From NCBI GenBank assembly GCA_003499325.1, contig DNIP01000156.1, positions 1-6,118 of the forward strand: a DNA stretch of 6,118 bases, given 5' to 3'. Below are positions 1 to 4,808 of the stretch, one piece after another (position 1 is the stretch's first letter; each line of letters opens with the position of its first letter). Position numbers and translations under genes: made by a program. The notes below the pieces were generated by a model, which was not told where the DNA came from, made no database searches, and saw only the letters and a program-made list of their open reading frames with translations. The DNA comes from Oscillospiraceae bacterium (lineage in GTDB: Bacteria > Bacillota > Clostridia > Oscillospirales > Acutalibacteraceae).

Positions 1-120
1 ATGTATGTCAGCGAGCTTGTCAAAGCGCACCCCGACAAACACATCGACGCGGTGGATATCTTTGTCGAGGGGGACAAGATGAAAGTCAGGCTGATGCACG
101 ATCTCGATCGCTCCGCTTGA
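1..120 (+). CDS. C-terminal end of an unidentified protein (partial, 5' end outside the window)
   Basis: Frame 1 is open from the first base and stops at TGA 118-120, giving 39 residues. The ATG at position 1 has no visible upstream context, so it may be an internal Met of a longer gene. The fragment reads MYVSELVKAHPDKHIDAV and continues through an alternating hydrophobic/charged stretch (DIFVEGDKMKVRLMHDL) that looks like two closing beta strands. I do not recognise the family. The coding claim rests on the open frame, the plausible composition and a strong terminator about 117 bases downstream on the same strand. Confidence 0.55.
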   Translation: MYVSELVKAHPDKHIDAVDIFVEGDKMKVRLMHDLDRSA

Positions 121-236
121 AGTGAGAGCGGAGAAGAGATTCCGCAAAAACCGAATGAAGATAAACAGAATGAAGATATGGAATAACCTTACTCATATCC
201 TCCTATACTAAAGGTGTAGTTACTTCCATCGTGCCG

Positions 237-267
237 AACCGCCGCTCTCCCACAGCGGCGGTTTTTT
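237..267 (+). terminator. Intrinsic terminator of the gene ending at 120
   Basis: A perfect 10-bp stem, AACCGCCGCT (237-246) with AGCGGCGGTT (254-263), encloses a 7-base loop and runs into six Ts (262-267). It is GC-rich and strong. It closes the transcript entering from the left edge and leaves a roughly 117-base untranslated trailer. That trailer contains a direct repeat of GAATGAAGAT (153-162 and 168-177). Confidence 0.9.
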
Positions 268-299
268 GTCGCTATCGGACGTCTCCTATCGACGAGCTG

Positions 300-458
300 A
301 TACTAAGTTTCATTAAAACACTTTAACATTTATTGCGTTAAATTCCGTATAACTTCGTTGTCCTCCTTGACAGGCGCCAGCCTGTCTGCGTCGTCCGCCT
401 CGTTCTACGAAATTTTCCGTTAATAAATTTGTTAAAGCGTTTAATGGAAACTTAGTAT
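300..458. mobile_element. MITE-like near-palindromic element with 28-bp terminal inverted repeats
   Basis: The left end (300-327) starts ATACTAAGTTTCATTAAAAC. The right end (431-458), read on the other strand, starts ATACTAAGTTTCCATTAAAC; both continue to CTTTAAC, with only a few mismatches over 28 bp. The inside also folds back imperfectly (TTTATT, CCGT and GAC/GTC blocks recur inverted). The exact midpoint is a perfect 7-bp hairpin, GACAGGC (369-375), loop GCCA, GCCTGTC (380-386). If the ends are read as CTAAG...CTTAG (303-455), the element is flanked by TA on both sides (301-302, 456-457), as expected for IS630/mariner-type insertion, though the palindrome makes the boundary ambiguous. There is no coding capacity; a 79-codon minus-strand open frame across it is spurious. 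The first 20 bases of a second copy lie at 6099. Confidence 0.8.
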
Positions 459-466
459 GACAGCAA

Positions 467-496
467 AAAAGGGAGCGGATATCTCCGTTCCCTTTT
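467..496 (-). terminator. Intrinsic terminator of the acylphosphatase gene (possibly bidirectional)
   Basis: A 13-bp stem pairs 467-479 (AAAAGGGAGCGGA) with 484-496 (TCCGTTCCCTTTT), with one G-U pair and a 4-base loop. On the minus strand it is followed by a run of six Ts (complement of A465-A470). It lies about 50 bases beyond the acylphosphatase stop codon. The plus-strand side also ends in TTTT, so it could work both ways. A small hairpin GGGAC-AAC-GTCCC (516-528) sits between the stop codon and the terminator. Confidence 0.85.
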
Positions 497-548
497 ATCA
501 TTGTCTTTGCTAGGAGGGACAACGTCCCGACGCGACAATCTCGATCGA

Positions 549-836
549 TCAATATTTTACCCGAAACCCGCGTTCTTCCTCGAGCGTATCCAGTTTCTTG
601 ACCTCCATGCGGTCGATGACGATGTAGGTGCCGCGATCGATGGCGGCGATCACGTCGTCGATCTGCCGCTCGGTGCCCTGTATCTCCATCGACACGCTGT
701 CGTCATATTCATTGCGCACCCATCCCGTGACGCCATATAGCTTTGCCGCCTGCATGGCCGTCCAGCGAAACCCCACTGCCTGCACCTGACCGTAGAATCG
801 GATGTATTTGCGTACCGTTTTGCGTCTTGTCAGCAT
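549..836 (-). CDS. acyP: Acylphosphatase
   Basis: This 95-residue protein has the usual size of the family. Acylphosphatases hydrolyse the carboxyl-phosphate bond of acyl phosphates such as acetyl phosphate or carbamoyl phosphate, and are small cytoplasmic ferredoxin-fold enzymes. The signature GQVQAVGFRW (residues 16-25) supplies the phosphate-binding loop and catalytic Arg24. GWVRN (38-42) supplies catalytic Asn42. MEIQG, later in the protein, matches the family's third conserved strand. There is no signal peptide. The ATG at 834-836 is preceded by GAGGTGA (841-847) at good spacing. The gene is monocistronic, with its own promoter and terminator, and is divergent from the MFS gene. The family assignment is secure; the physiological substrate cannot be read from sequence. 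Confidence 0.96.
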   Translation of the reverse strand: MLTRRKTVRKYIRFYGQVQAVGFRWTAMQAAKLYGVTGWVRNEYDDSVSMEIQGTERQIDDVIAAIDRGTYIVIDRMEVKKLDTLEEERGFRVKY

Positions 837-853
837 ATGTTCACCTCACCGAT

Positions 854-883
854 ATTATAGCTTACCTCATGCCCGATTGTCAA
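854..883 (-). promoter_or_regulatory. Consensus sigma-A promoter of acyP with a very short leader
   Basis: On the minus strand, a perfect TTGACA (878-883) and a perfect TATAAT (854-859) are separated by 18 bp. Transcription should begin near 847, so the Shine-Dalgarno GAGGTGA (841-847) would lie at the extreme 5' end of the mRNA, with a leader of only about 11 bases. The box sequences are seen directly; the start point is inferred. Confidence 0.85.
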
Positions 884-949
884 TTTACCGTCGTCGCATT
901 ATGCGCGCCAAATGTACAGATTGCATAAACCGCAGGTCTGTTTTTTTGC

Positions 950-978
950 TTGCGCGGCAGATATCAATATGATAGAAT
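950..978 (+). promoter_or_regulatory. Probable extended -10 promoter of the MFS/membrane protein cluster
   Basis: TGATAGAAT (970-978) is an extended -10 (TGn plus TAGAAT at 973-978). A weak -35, TTGCGC (950-955), lies 17 bp upstream; an alternative pair is TTGCTT (946-951) with TATGAT (968-973). It faces away from the acyP promoter. Because the -10 overlaps the ATG at 977-979 and the TTG at 950 lies upstream, it argues against those longer starts and for translation from 1043. Confidence 0.55.
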
Positions 979-1042
979 GAAGAAAAGTGCGATCAGCATA
1001 GGATCGTGTCGTTTTGCTTCTCGATGGTACGGAAGGGCTTTT

Positions 1043-2128
1043 ATGAAAAAATACAATCAGATAGGACTGCTCTATTTCATTATCCATTTTTTGGTGGAGA
1101 TCACCTCATTTTATGTATTGACTTCCTATTTCACCGCGCCGGTCGTCTGGGGATTATGTCTGCTGTATGATTCACTGGCTTTTGTACCGCAGGGATTCTT
1201 CGGATTTTTGCGGGACAAAGGGATCCGTATCAATTTTGCTGTGCTCGGCACGATACTGACGACCCTATCTTTGGTTTTGCTGTATTTTGATGTCAATGCT
1301 GTCGTTGTGATCATCTCGGTCGCGCTGGGCAACTGTCTTGTCCATATCCACGGTGCTGAGCTGACGCTCCGCGCCTCACCGGGCAAGATCGCTCCGAGTG
1401 CGGTATTCGTATCGGGTGGCTCCTTCGGCGTTGTCACCGGAAAGTTGCTTTCGACCCACGGGGTCGCGGTTCCGTGGATATTGGCGCTGAACCTGCTGAA
1501 CTTCCTCCCGATCTGCCTTGCCGAAAAACACAAGACGGGATACGGAGAGGCGAATCTCAAAAAAAATCATTTTTCCAACGAAAAGATCAACAGCGTCGCC
1601 GTAGTGCTGTTGGCGACCTTTGTGGTTGTGGTGCGCGCCTATATGGGCTACGGTATCCCGACCTCATGGAACAAGACGGAGCTGCAAACAGTACTGCTGT
1701 ATGGCAGTATGGGCGTAGGAAAGGGACTCGGCGGGATCCTCGCGGACAAGATCGGCATCCGCCTGACTGCACTGATCAGCACGATCGGCGCACTGCCCTT
1801 TATGGTCTTAGGCGCGGAGCGGATGGAGATCTCGCTGATCGGCGTCGCTCTGTTCAGCATGACGATGGCGGTCACATTGGCGCTGATCGTATCGCGCCTG
1901 CAACACTATCCCGGGATCGCGTTCGGCTTTACGACCGTCGGACTGTTTGTAGGCTCACTGCCCTTCTTTTTCTATCGTATCCAAAGCGTAACAGTCAACG
2001 ATATCATTATCACGCTGTTGACCGTACCCTGTGTTGTGATCCTTTGGATCATCTGTGCAAAACCGAAGAAAAAACAACCGATTTCAAAGGTGATCCTTGA
2101 TGAACCGGAACCGCCGTCAAGCAACTGA
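1043..2128 (+). CDS. MFS-type membrane transporter, substrate unknown
   Basis: The 361-residue protein is almost entirely hydrophobic, with about ten to twelve predicted membrane helices. FGFLRDKGIR (53-62) and GGILADKIGIR (230-240) match the cytoplasmic loop motif A (GxxxDxxGxR) of the major facilitator superfamily, at equivalent places in the two halves. A hydrophilic stretch (161-181) marks the central loop between six-helix bundles. The C-terminus is a cytoplasmic tail with KPKKK followed by an acidic, Pro-rich end. At 361 residues it is shorter than the usual 390-450, so some helices are short or missing. The ATG at 1043 has GGAAGGG (1031-1037) upstream; the frame stays open back to a TTG at 950, but that start would precede the likely promoter. 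It heads the cluster running to 3257. Substrate and direction of transport cannot be told. Confidence 0.8.
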   Translation: MKKYNQIGLLYFIIHFLVEITSFYVLTSYFTAPVVWGLCLLYDSLAFVPQGFFGFLRDKGIRINFAVLGTILTTLSLVLLYFDVNAVVVIISVALGNCLVHIHGAELTLRASPGKIAPSAVFVSGGSFGVVTGKLLSTHGVAVPWILALNLLNFLPICLAEKHKTGYGEANLKKNHFSNEKINSVAVVLLATFVVVVRAYMGYGIPTSWNKTELQTVLLYGSMGVGKGLGGILADKIGIRLTALISTIGALPFMVLGAERMEISLIGVALFSMTMAVTLALIVSRLQHYPGIAFGFTTVGLFVGSLPFFFYRIQSVTVNDIIITLLTVPCVVILWIICAKPKKKQPISKVILDEPEPPSSN

Positions 2129-2145
2129 GAATAGGAGAGGTACAG

Positions 2146-2277
2146 ATGAAACATATTTGGAAAGTGTTCGCTGATGTTGCCGTATCGCCTGAGTCGGATT
2201 TGACCGCTTCTGCGCTTTTCGCGGTGTTCATCTTTGTGATCATAGCAGCGATCGTCGGCGTTATGTGTTTTTTGTGA
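2146..2277 (+). CDS. Small single-pass membrane protein, possibly extended by -1 frameshifting
   Basis: This 43-residue ORF starts 17 bases after the transporter stop, behind a strong AGGAGAGG (2133-2140). It begins MKHIWKVFADVAVSPESDL, and residues 22-43 form one hydrophobic membrane helix that runs right up to the stop. There is no basic stop-transfer segment before the TGA (2275-2277). The codons TGT TTT TTG before the stop contain T TTT TTG (2268-2274), the X XXY YYZ pattern of -1 slippage sites. The -1 frame continues with Val and then the basic MKSRKRK sequence of the next ORF, giving an 88-residue protein. N-terminal residues ADVAVSPES resemble ADVAFPAEL in the protein at 2482. No function is recognised. 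Confidence 0.6.
   Translation: MKHIWKVFADVAVSPESDLTASALFAVFIFVIIAAIVGVMCFL
2268..2274 (+). promoter_or_regulatory. Candidate -1 frameshift heptamer (T TTT TTG)
   Basis: The six Ts at 2268-2273 plus G2274 form X XXY YYZ in the reading frame of the 2146 ORF, immediately before its TGA. Slippage by -1 joins it to the basic frame at 2277. No strong downstream stimulatory structure was found by eye; a weak GCAT...ATGC pairing lies a little further on. Seven Ts instead of six would give the same continuous frame. Confidence 0.4.
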
Positions 2278-2411
2278 TGAAAAGCAGAAAACGCAAAGCA
2301 TCCCCTGCCGCTATGCAGCCGCCCGCTCACCAAATGCCGTACGCAATGCCGACGGTTCAGTCACCCGAACGCACAGATCAAAAAGCGCAAAATGATCGGG
2401 AGAGATCGTGA
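2277..2411 (+). CDS. Basic small ORF overlapping the preceding stop; probable cytoplasmic tail of the same protein
   Basis: The 44-residue frame begins at an ATG sharing its A with the previous stop codon (TGATG, 2275-2279). It starts MKSRKRKASPAAMQPP and ends QNDRERS, soluble and rich in basic residues, Pro and Gln. There is no Shine-Dalgarno of its own, so it would be read by termination-reinitiation, by -1 frameshifting at the T6 run, or as one ORF if the true run is T7. Its composition is what is expected right after a membrane helix in an N-out protein, so I read it as the detached tail of the 2146 gene rather than an independent protein. Nothing in it identifies a function. Confidence 0.45.
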   Translation: MKSRKRKASPAAMQPPAHQMPYAMPTVQSPERTDQKAQNDRERS

Positions 2412-2481
2412 ACCGGACGGTGACAAACGACTGTATCCGCGTCAAACAGAATGATCATATCCTAAGACAGGAGGATAAAGT

Positions 2482-2898
2482 ATGAATACCGATTTTTTCT
2501 CATTCCTTTCAGCAGATGTGGCTTTTCCTGCCGAATTGCCGAGCGAAGAGGAAGAAACCACCCGTGAGACGATCTATGAGGAGCCTGTGACAGAGGTGGC
2601 AACAGAGACTGAGACCGAAGCGCCGACTCAGGCGACGACAATTGCGCCCGCTACGATCGTGCCGACTCAGACAGCGACGATCGTCGCCACAGATGCGCCG
2701 ACCGCTAAAGACGGCTTTTCCGATTCGTTGGCGCACGCGCTGTATATCGTCATCCCGATATTGGCAGCCGCTTTGATCGCGGTCATCGTCATGACGGTCG
2801 TTAAGAATAAAAAGAAAAAGGCGTCGGAGAACGATCCTAACGGATCACATGCGGGAGCTCACGCTCCCGATGACGAACAGGAGCGTTTTAAGGATTAA
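2482..2898 (+). CDS. Single-pass membrane protein with Thr/Glu/Pro-rich N-terminal region
   Basis: The 138-residue protein starts behind a perfect AGGAGG (2469-2474) at 7-base spacing. Residues 22-75 are low-complexity Thr, Glu, Pro and Ala, with T-E and APT/VPT repeats like the stalk or linker regions of Gram-positive surface proteins. Residues 86-107 form one membrane helix, followed by KNKKKK (108-113) and a hydrophilic tail. There is no cleavable signal peptide. By the positive-inside rule the Thr-rich part should be outside and the tail inside. N-terminal ADVAFPAEL resembles ADVAVSPES of the ORF at 2146, suggesting the two are related. Its stop overlaps the next start (TAATG). The function is unknown; this is not an enzyme I recognise. 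Confidence 0.75.
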   Translation: MNTDFFSFLSADVAFPAELPSEEEETTRETIYEEPVTEVATETETEAPTQATTIAPATIVPTQTATIVATDAPTAKDGFSDSLAHALYIVIPILAAALIAVIVMTVVKNKKKKASENDPNGSHAGAHAPDDEQERFKD

Positions 2899-3257
2899 TG
2901 GGACTTATCCTGATATCGCTGTTGAGGAGCCTTATCCCGACGCTGATCATAGAGCTGTATCTTGCGGCGGCGCTCAGGGTGCGAAGCGGACATGATCTTT
3001 TTGTCATCGCATTGGCGAACATTCTGACGAACCCCATCGTCAATTACTGCTACTACTGGGCGATCTATCTCTTTTCCGAGCACAGCGCCTATACGTGGGT
3101 GATCCTCTTGATGCTTGAGGTTTTTGCAGTCGTGACGGAATTCGTGATCTATCGATTCCTGCTGTCATATGACAGCGTCGGAAAGCTGAAGCTCTCTCTG
3201 CTGCTCAACGGTGCTTCCTTCCTGTTCGGACTGTTGCTGACCTTGATACCATCGTGA
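2898..3257 (+). CDS. Small four-helix membrane protein with NxxTNPxxN motif
   Basis: This 119-residue protein has about four membrane helices (roughly 2-25, 33-57, 64-88 and 95-117). The second carries NILTNPIVN (41-49), a motif I associate with small hypothetical membrane proteins common in Firmicutes. Glu19, Glu74 and Glu81 lie inside predicted helices, and such buried acids often matter for function or packing. The ATG at 2898 shares its A with the stop of the preceding gene, so translation is probably coupled; only a weak AAGGA (2890-2894) precedes it. It is the last gene of the cluster, ending 13 bases before a strong terminator. Its biochemical role is unknown. Confidence 0.75.
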   Translation: MGLILISLLRSLIPTLIIELYLAAALRVRSGHDLFVIALANILTNPIVNYCYYWAIYLFSEHSAYTWVILLMLEVFAVVTEFVIYRFLLSYDSVGKLKLSLLLNGASFLFGLLLTLIPS

Positions 3258-3270
3258 ATGAAATAAACGA

Positions 3271-3306
3271 AAAGCAGGTCGGGTACGAATGTACCTGACC
3301 TGCTTT
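3271..3306. terminator. Bidirectional terminator between convergent operons
   Basis: A 16-bp stem pairs 3271-3286 with 3291-3306, with a single G-U pair and a GAAT tetraloop. It begins AAAGCAGGTC on the left and ends GACCTGCTTT on the right. TTTATT follows on the plus strand and TCGTTTATTT on the minus strand. It lies between the stop codons at 3257 (plus) and 3319 (minus), so it should end both transcripts. Confidence 0.9.
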
Positions 3307-3318
3307 ATTCAGTGGTTC

Positions 3319-4074
3319 TCAGCCGTCGATATAAGAGCGGTTGCCGATGATCTCTCTGAGCGCTGCTTCATCGAGCTTGTCTTGTATAAAGTCATGTGCC
3401 GCGCTGATGAACCGTACCGCGTCCTCCACCGCCCTGCGGTAAAGCGGGTAGAAGCCGCGCAGATCCATATCGTCGAGCGCCTTACTGCGGTAGGAGATCA
3501 GCGCGAGCTTTGTATGCGTTTTGCAGGCGAGCTTGTCCAAAATTCCGCTCTTGTCCGTGACGATCGCATAGAACGGCTTCATGTCGCGGTGACCCTGTTG
3601 GAGCTTCTCCCACGCGTCATCCCAGCCGTAGATATTGGTGATCGCGCCGCCGACAGCCTCCTTCATCGACTCGGGCAGAAAGCGTGGGATCCGCACCTCT
3701 CCGCCGTTCATCCTGTCGAGCTTGTGCTCGATCGCCATGTGCATCGGGAAGCTGCCCTTCGCCTTGCGGTTGATATAGGGGTGGGTGGTGGAATCCAGCG
3801 CGTAATGGCAGAGGAACCCCGCCGCGTAGGAGAAGACCCTCGGGTCGTTTTTTCCGCGCTTGATTAGCTCTATGAGGAAGTCGCCTGTGTGTTCGCGGTG
3901 CATGACGGACGAGTAGCGGTTCACGCGATGGCGGAACGGCGCGATATAAAAGCGATAGAACAGATACGGGTCGGGGCCGACCAGACCGAAGTCGTAGACA
4001 GCGCGGTCAACGTCGATATGAAGGCGCTCCAACACCTGAGCGCCAAAGCTCGTATGGACAATGATATCGGGCAT
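3319..4074 (-). CDS. Zinc-dependent phospholipase C family protein, no signal peptide
   Basis: The 251-residue, mainly helical protein has the metal-ligand pattern of the zinc-dependent phospholipase C / alpha-toxin N-domain family. His7 lies in the opening MPDIIVHTSFG, Asp35 in GPDPYLFY, and His59/His62 in MHREHTGD. HxxxD follows at His90-Asp94 (CHYALDSTTHP) with His98, and HxxxE at His112-Glu116. The HxxxD and HxxxE spacings equal those of the Clostridium perfringens alpha toxin (H126/D130, H148/E152, from memory). Unlike the secreted toxins it has no signal peptide and no C-terminal membrane-binding domain, so it is probably cytoplasmic, and its substrate may not be a phospholipid. The ATG at 4072-4074 follows GGAGGT (4081-4086) at ideal spacing. 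It is the second gene of an operon, 14 bases after the E2-like gene. The fold call is strong; the substrate is unknown. Confidence 0.88.
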   Translation of the reverse strand: MPDIIVHTSFGAQVLERLHIDVDRAVYDFGLVGPDPYLFYRFYIAPFRHRVNRYSSVMHREHTGDFLIELIKRGKNDPRVFSYAAGFLCHYALDSTTHPYINRKAKGSFPMHMAIEHKLDRMNGGEVRIPRFLPESMKEAVGGAITNIYGWDDAWEKLQQGHRDMKPFYAIVTDKSGILDKLACKTHTKLALISYRSKALDDMDLRGFYPLYRRAVEDAVRFISAAHDFIQDKLDEAALREIIGNRSYIDG

Positions 4075-4088
4075 ATCCTTACCTCCGT

Positions 4089-4655
4089 TTAGCGTTTGAT
4101 CTCCCAGCTGTCGATGATGGCACCGAGCCGATCTTTCTTTGTGATCTCGTCTGGTTCATTCTCGCTCAGCTCAATGGGGTCGGACGGGAACAGCCCTTCA
4201 TGATCTCGCATTTTCTTAAACCATGCCGCCGCCTTGAAGTTCGCGGGGGATCGTGTTTCGATTAATGCGGGGTCATAGGTCAGCGTGCCGAGCATTCGCT
4301 TGACGTAGCCCTTGAGCGAGTCGCCCTCATGCCATCGCTCGCTCGGGCAGTAGGTGCCCTTGGAGTACCAGTTTGGGTGGAACACGGGCGGCATGTTGAG
4401 CATTTTTGTGTTCGGAGCGAGCTTGGGGTAGGAATCCCACAGTGTGACGCGGATCGTGCAGCGGTCAATCGTGCTGACGATATAGCGCTCCTCGGTCGCC
4501 GAGAGCGCGTATGTCCTGATCTTGACGGAAAGCAGGTATTCCTCCGCAAAAGGGGGCTCCCCCTTGGTCACGATCCACGACAGATACGGTCTGTCCTGCA
4601 ATTGCAGCATATCGCGGTAGTCCGCCGCTAAGCGTTCCTTTCTGTTATCAGCCAT
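4089..4655 (-). CDS. Bacterial ubiquitin-conjugating enzyme (E2/UBC-fold) homologue
   Basis: The 188-residue protein reads as a UBC-fold domain with conserved catalytic features; numbering is from the ATG at 4653-4655. An N-terminal helix (about 5-20, RKERLAADYRDML) is followed by strands with TLWDSYPKLAP (71-81), then PPVFHPN (89-95). HPN is the hallmark E2 tripeptide. GTYCPSERW places Cys103 eight residues after Asn95, the spacing of eukaryotic E2s such as Ubc13, and Trp108 follows. SLKGYVKRMLGTL and SPANFKAAAWFKK correspond to the E2 helices after the active site. A charged tail (about 152-188) follows. E2s carry ubiquitin-like proteins as thioesters on this Cys; bacterial versions are known in CBASS type II and Bil-type conjugation operons. 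No E1, Ubl or JAB gene is visible here. The frame extends to a GTG at 4664, but the promoter position and AAGGAG (4664-4669) favour the ATG. It is the first gene of an operon with the phospholipase-like gene. Confidence 0.82.
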   Translation of the reverse strand: MADNRKERLAADYRDMLQLQDRPYLSWIVTKGEPPFAEEYLLSVKIRTYALSATEERYIVSTIDRCTIRVTLWDSYPKLAPNTKMLNMPPVFHPNWYSKGTYCPSERWHEGDSLKGYVKRMLGTLTYDPALIETRSPANFKAAAWFKKMRDHEGLFPSDPIELSENEPDEITKKDRLGAIIDSWEIKR

Positions 4656-4678
4656 GCTCCTCACTCCTTCTTCCTTTT

Positions 4679-4707
4679 ATTATACAGAAGATTTCTGAAA
4701 AGTTCCA
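4679..4707 (-). promoter_or_regulatory. Promoter of the E2-like/phospholipase-like operon
   Basis: On the minus strand a perfect TATAAT (4679-4684) has TGGAAC (4702-4707) as a weak -35 at 17-bp spacing. Transcription would start near 4672, giving a leader of about 17 bases that contains AAGGAG (4664-4669). That supports the ATG at 4655 over the upstream GTG. It is divergent from the promoter at 4746-4774. Confidence 0.65.
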
Positions 4708-4745
4708 CACTTTTTGACGATTTTTGTGAGATGCCGCTCGGGTGC

Positions 4746-4774
4746 TTGTGATCGCCTTTGTAATGTGCTATACT
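4746..4774 (+). promoter_or_regulatory. Extended -10 promoter of the alpha/beta hydrolase gene
   Basis: TTGTGA (4746-4751) and TATACT (4769-4774) are 17 bp apart, and TGC directly before the -10 makes it an extended -10. A second TTGTGA lies 22 bp upstream (4724-4729), about two helical turns away. With the minus-strand promoter at 4679-4707 it forms a compact divergent control region (4656-4808). Confidence 0.7.
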
Positions 4775-4808
4775 TTTTGTCAGTACCATTATAGAATCAG
4801 GTGATTGT

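Noticed and set aside
86..196. Minus-strand 36-codon frame with AGGAGG upstream (199-204)
   Set aside because: The AGGAGG is only two bases from the ATG, the frame overlaps the upstream gene's 3' end antisense, and part of it is translated direct repeat.
121..236. Direct repeat GAATGAAGAT and an 18-codon frame from 155, considered as a small gene or CRISPR-like repeat
   Set aside because: Only two repeat units at a 15-base period, no spacers, and no Shine-Dalgarno before the short frame; it fits an A/G-rich 3' trailer.
500..539. ATTGTC...GACAAT pairing enclosing a GGGAC hairpin, considered as a structured RNA
   Set aside because: The outer stem is only six pairs across a poorly paired interior, too little to call beyond a minor hairpin in the acyP trailer.
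313..552. 79-codon minus-strand open frame across the palindromic element
   Set aside because: It lies almost wholly within the inverted-repeat element and a terminator, has no family likeness, and arises from palindromic non-coding DNA.
950..1042. N-terminal extension of the transporter from TTG 950 or ATG 977
   Set aside because: The likely -10 box overlaps these codons, neither has a Shine-Dalgarno, and the extension is not hydrophobic, whereas the ATG at 1043 has GGAAGGG upstream.
1474..2100. 208-codon plus-strand frame inside the transporter gene
   Set aside because: Out-of-frame Arg/Asp-rich shadow of the MFS gene, with no ribosome binding site or domain.
3289..3867. 192-codon plus-strand frame
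   Set aside because: Antisense to the well-supported phospholipase C-like gene, with no recognisable motifs, and it starts inside the terminator.
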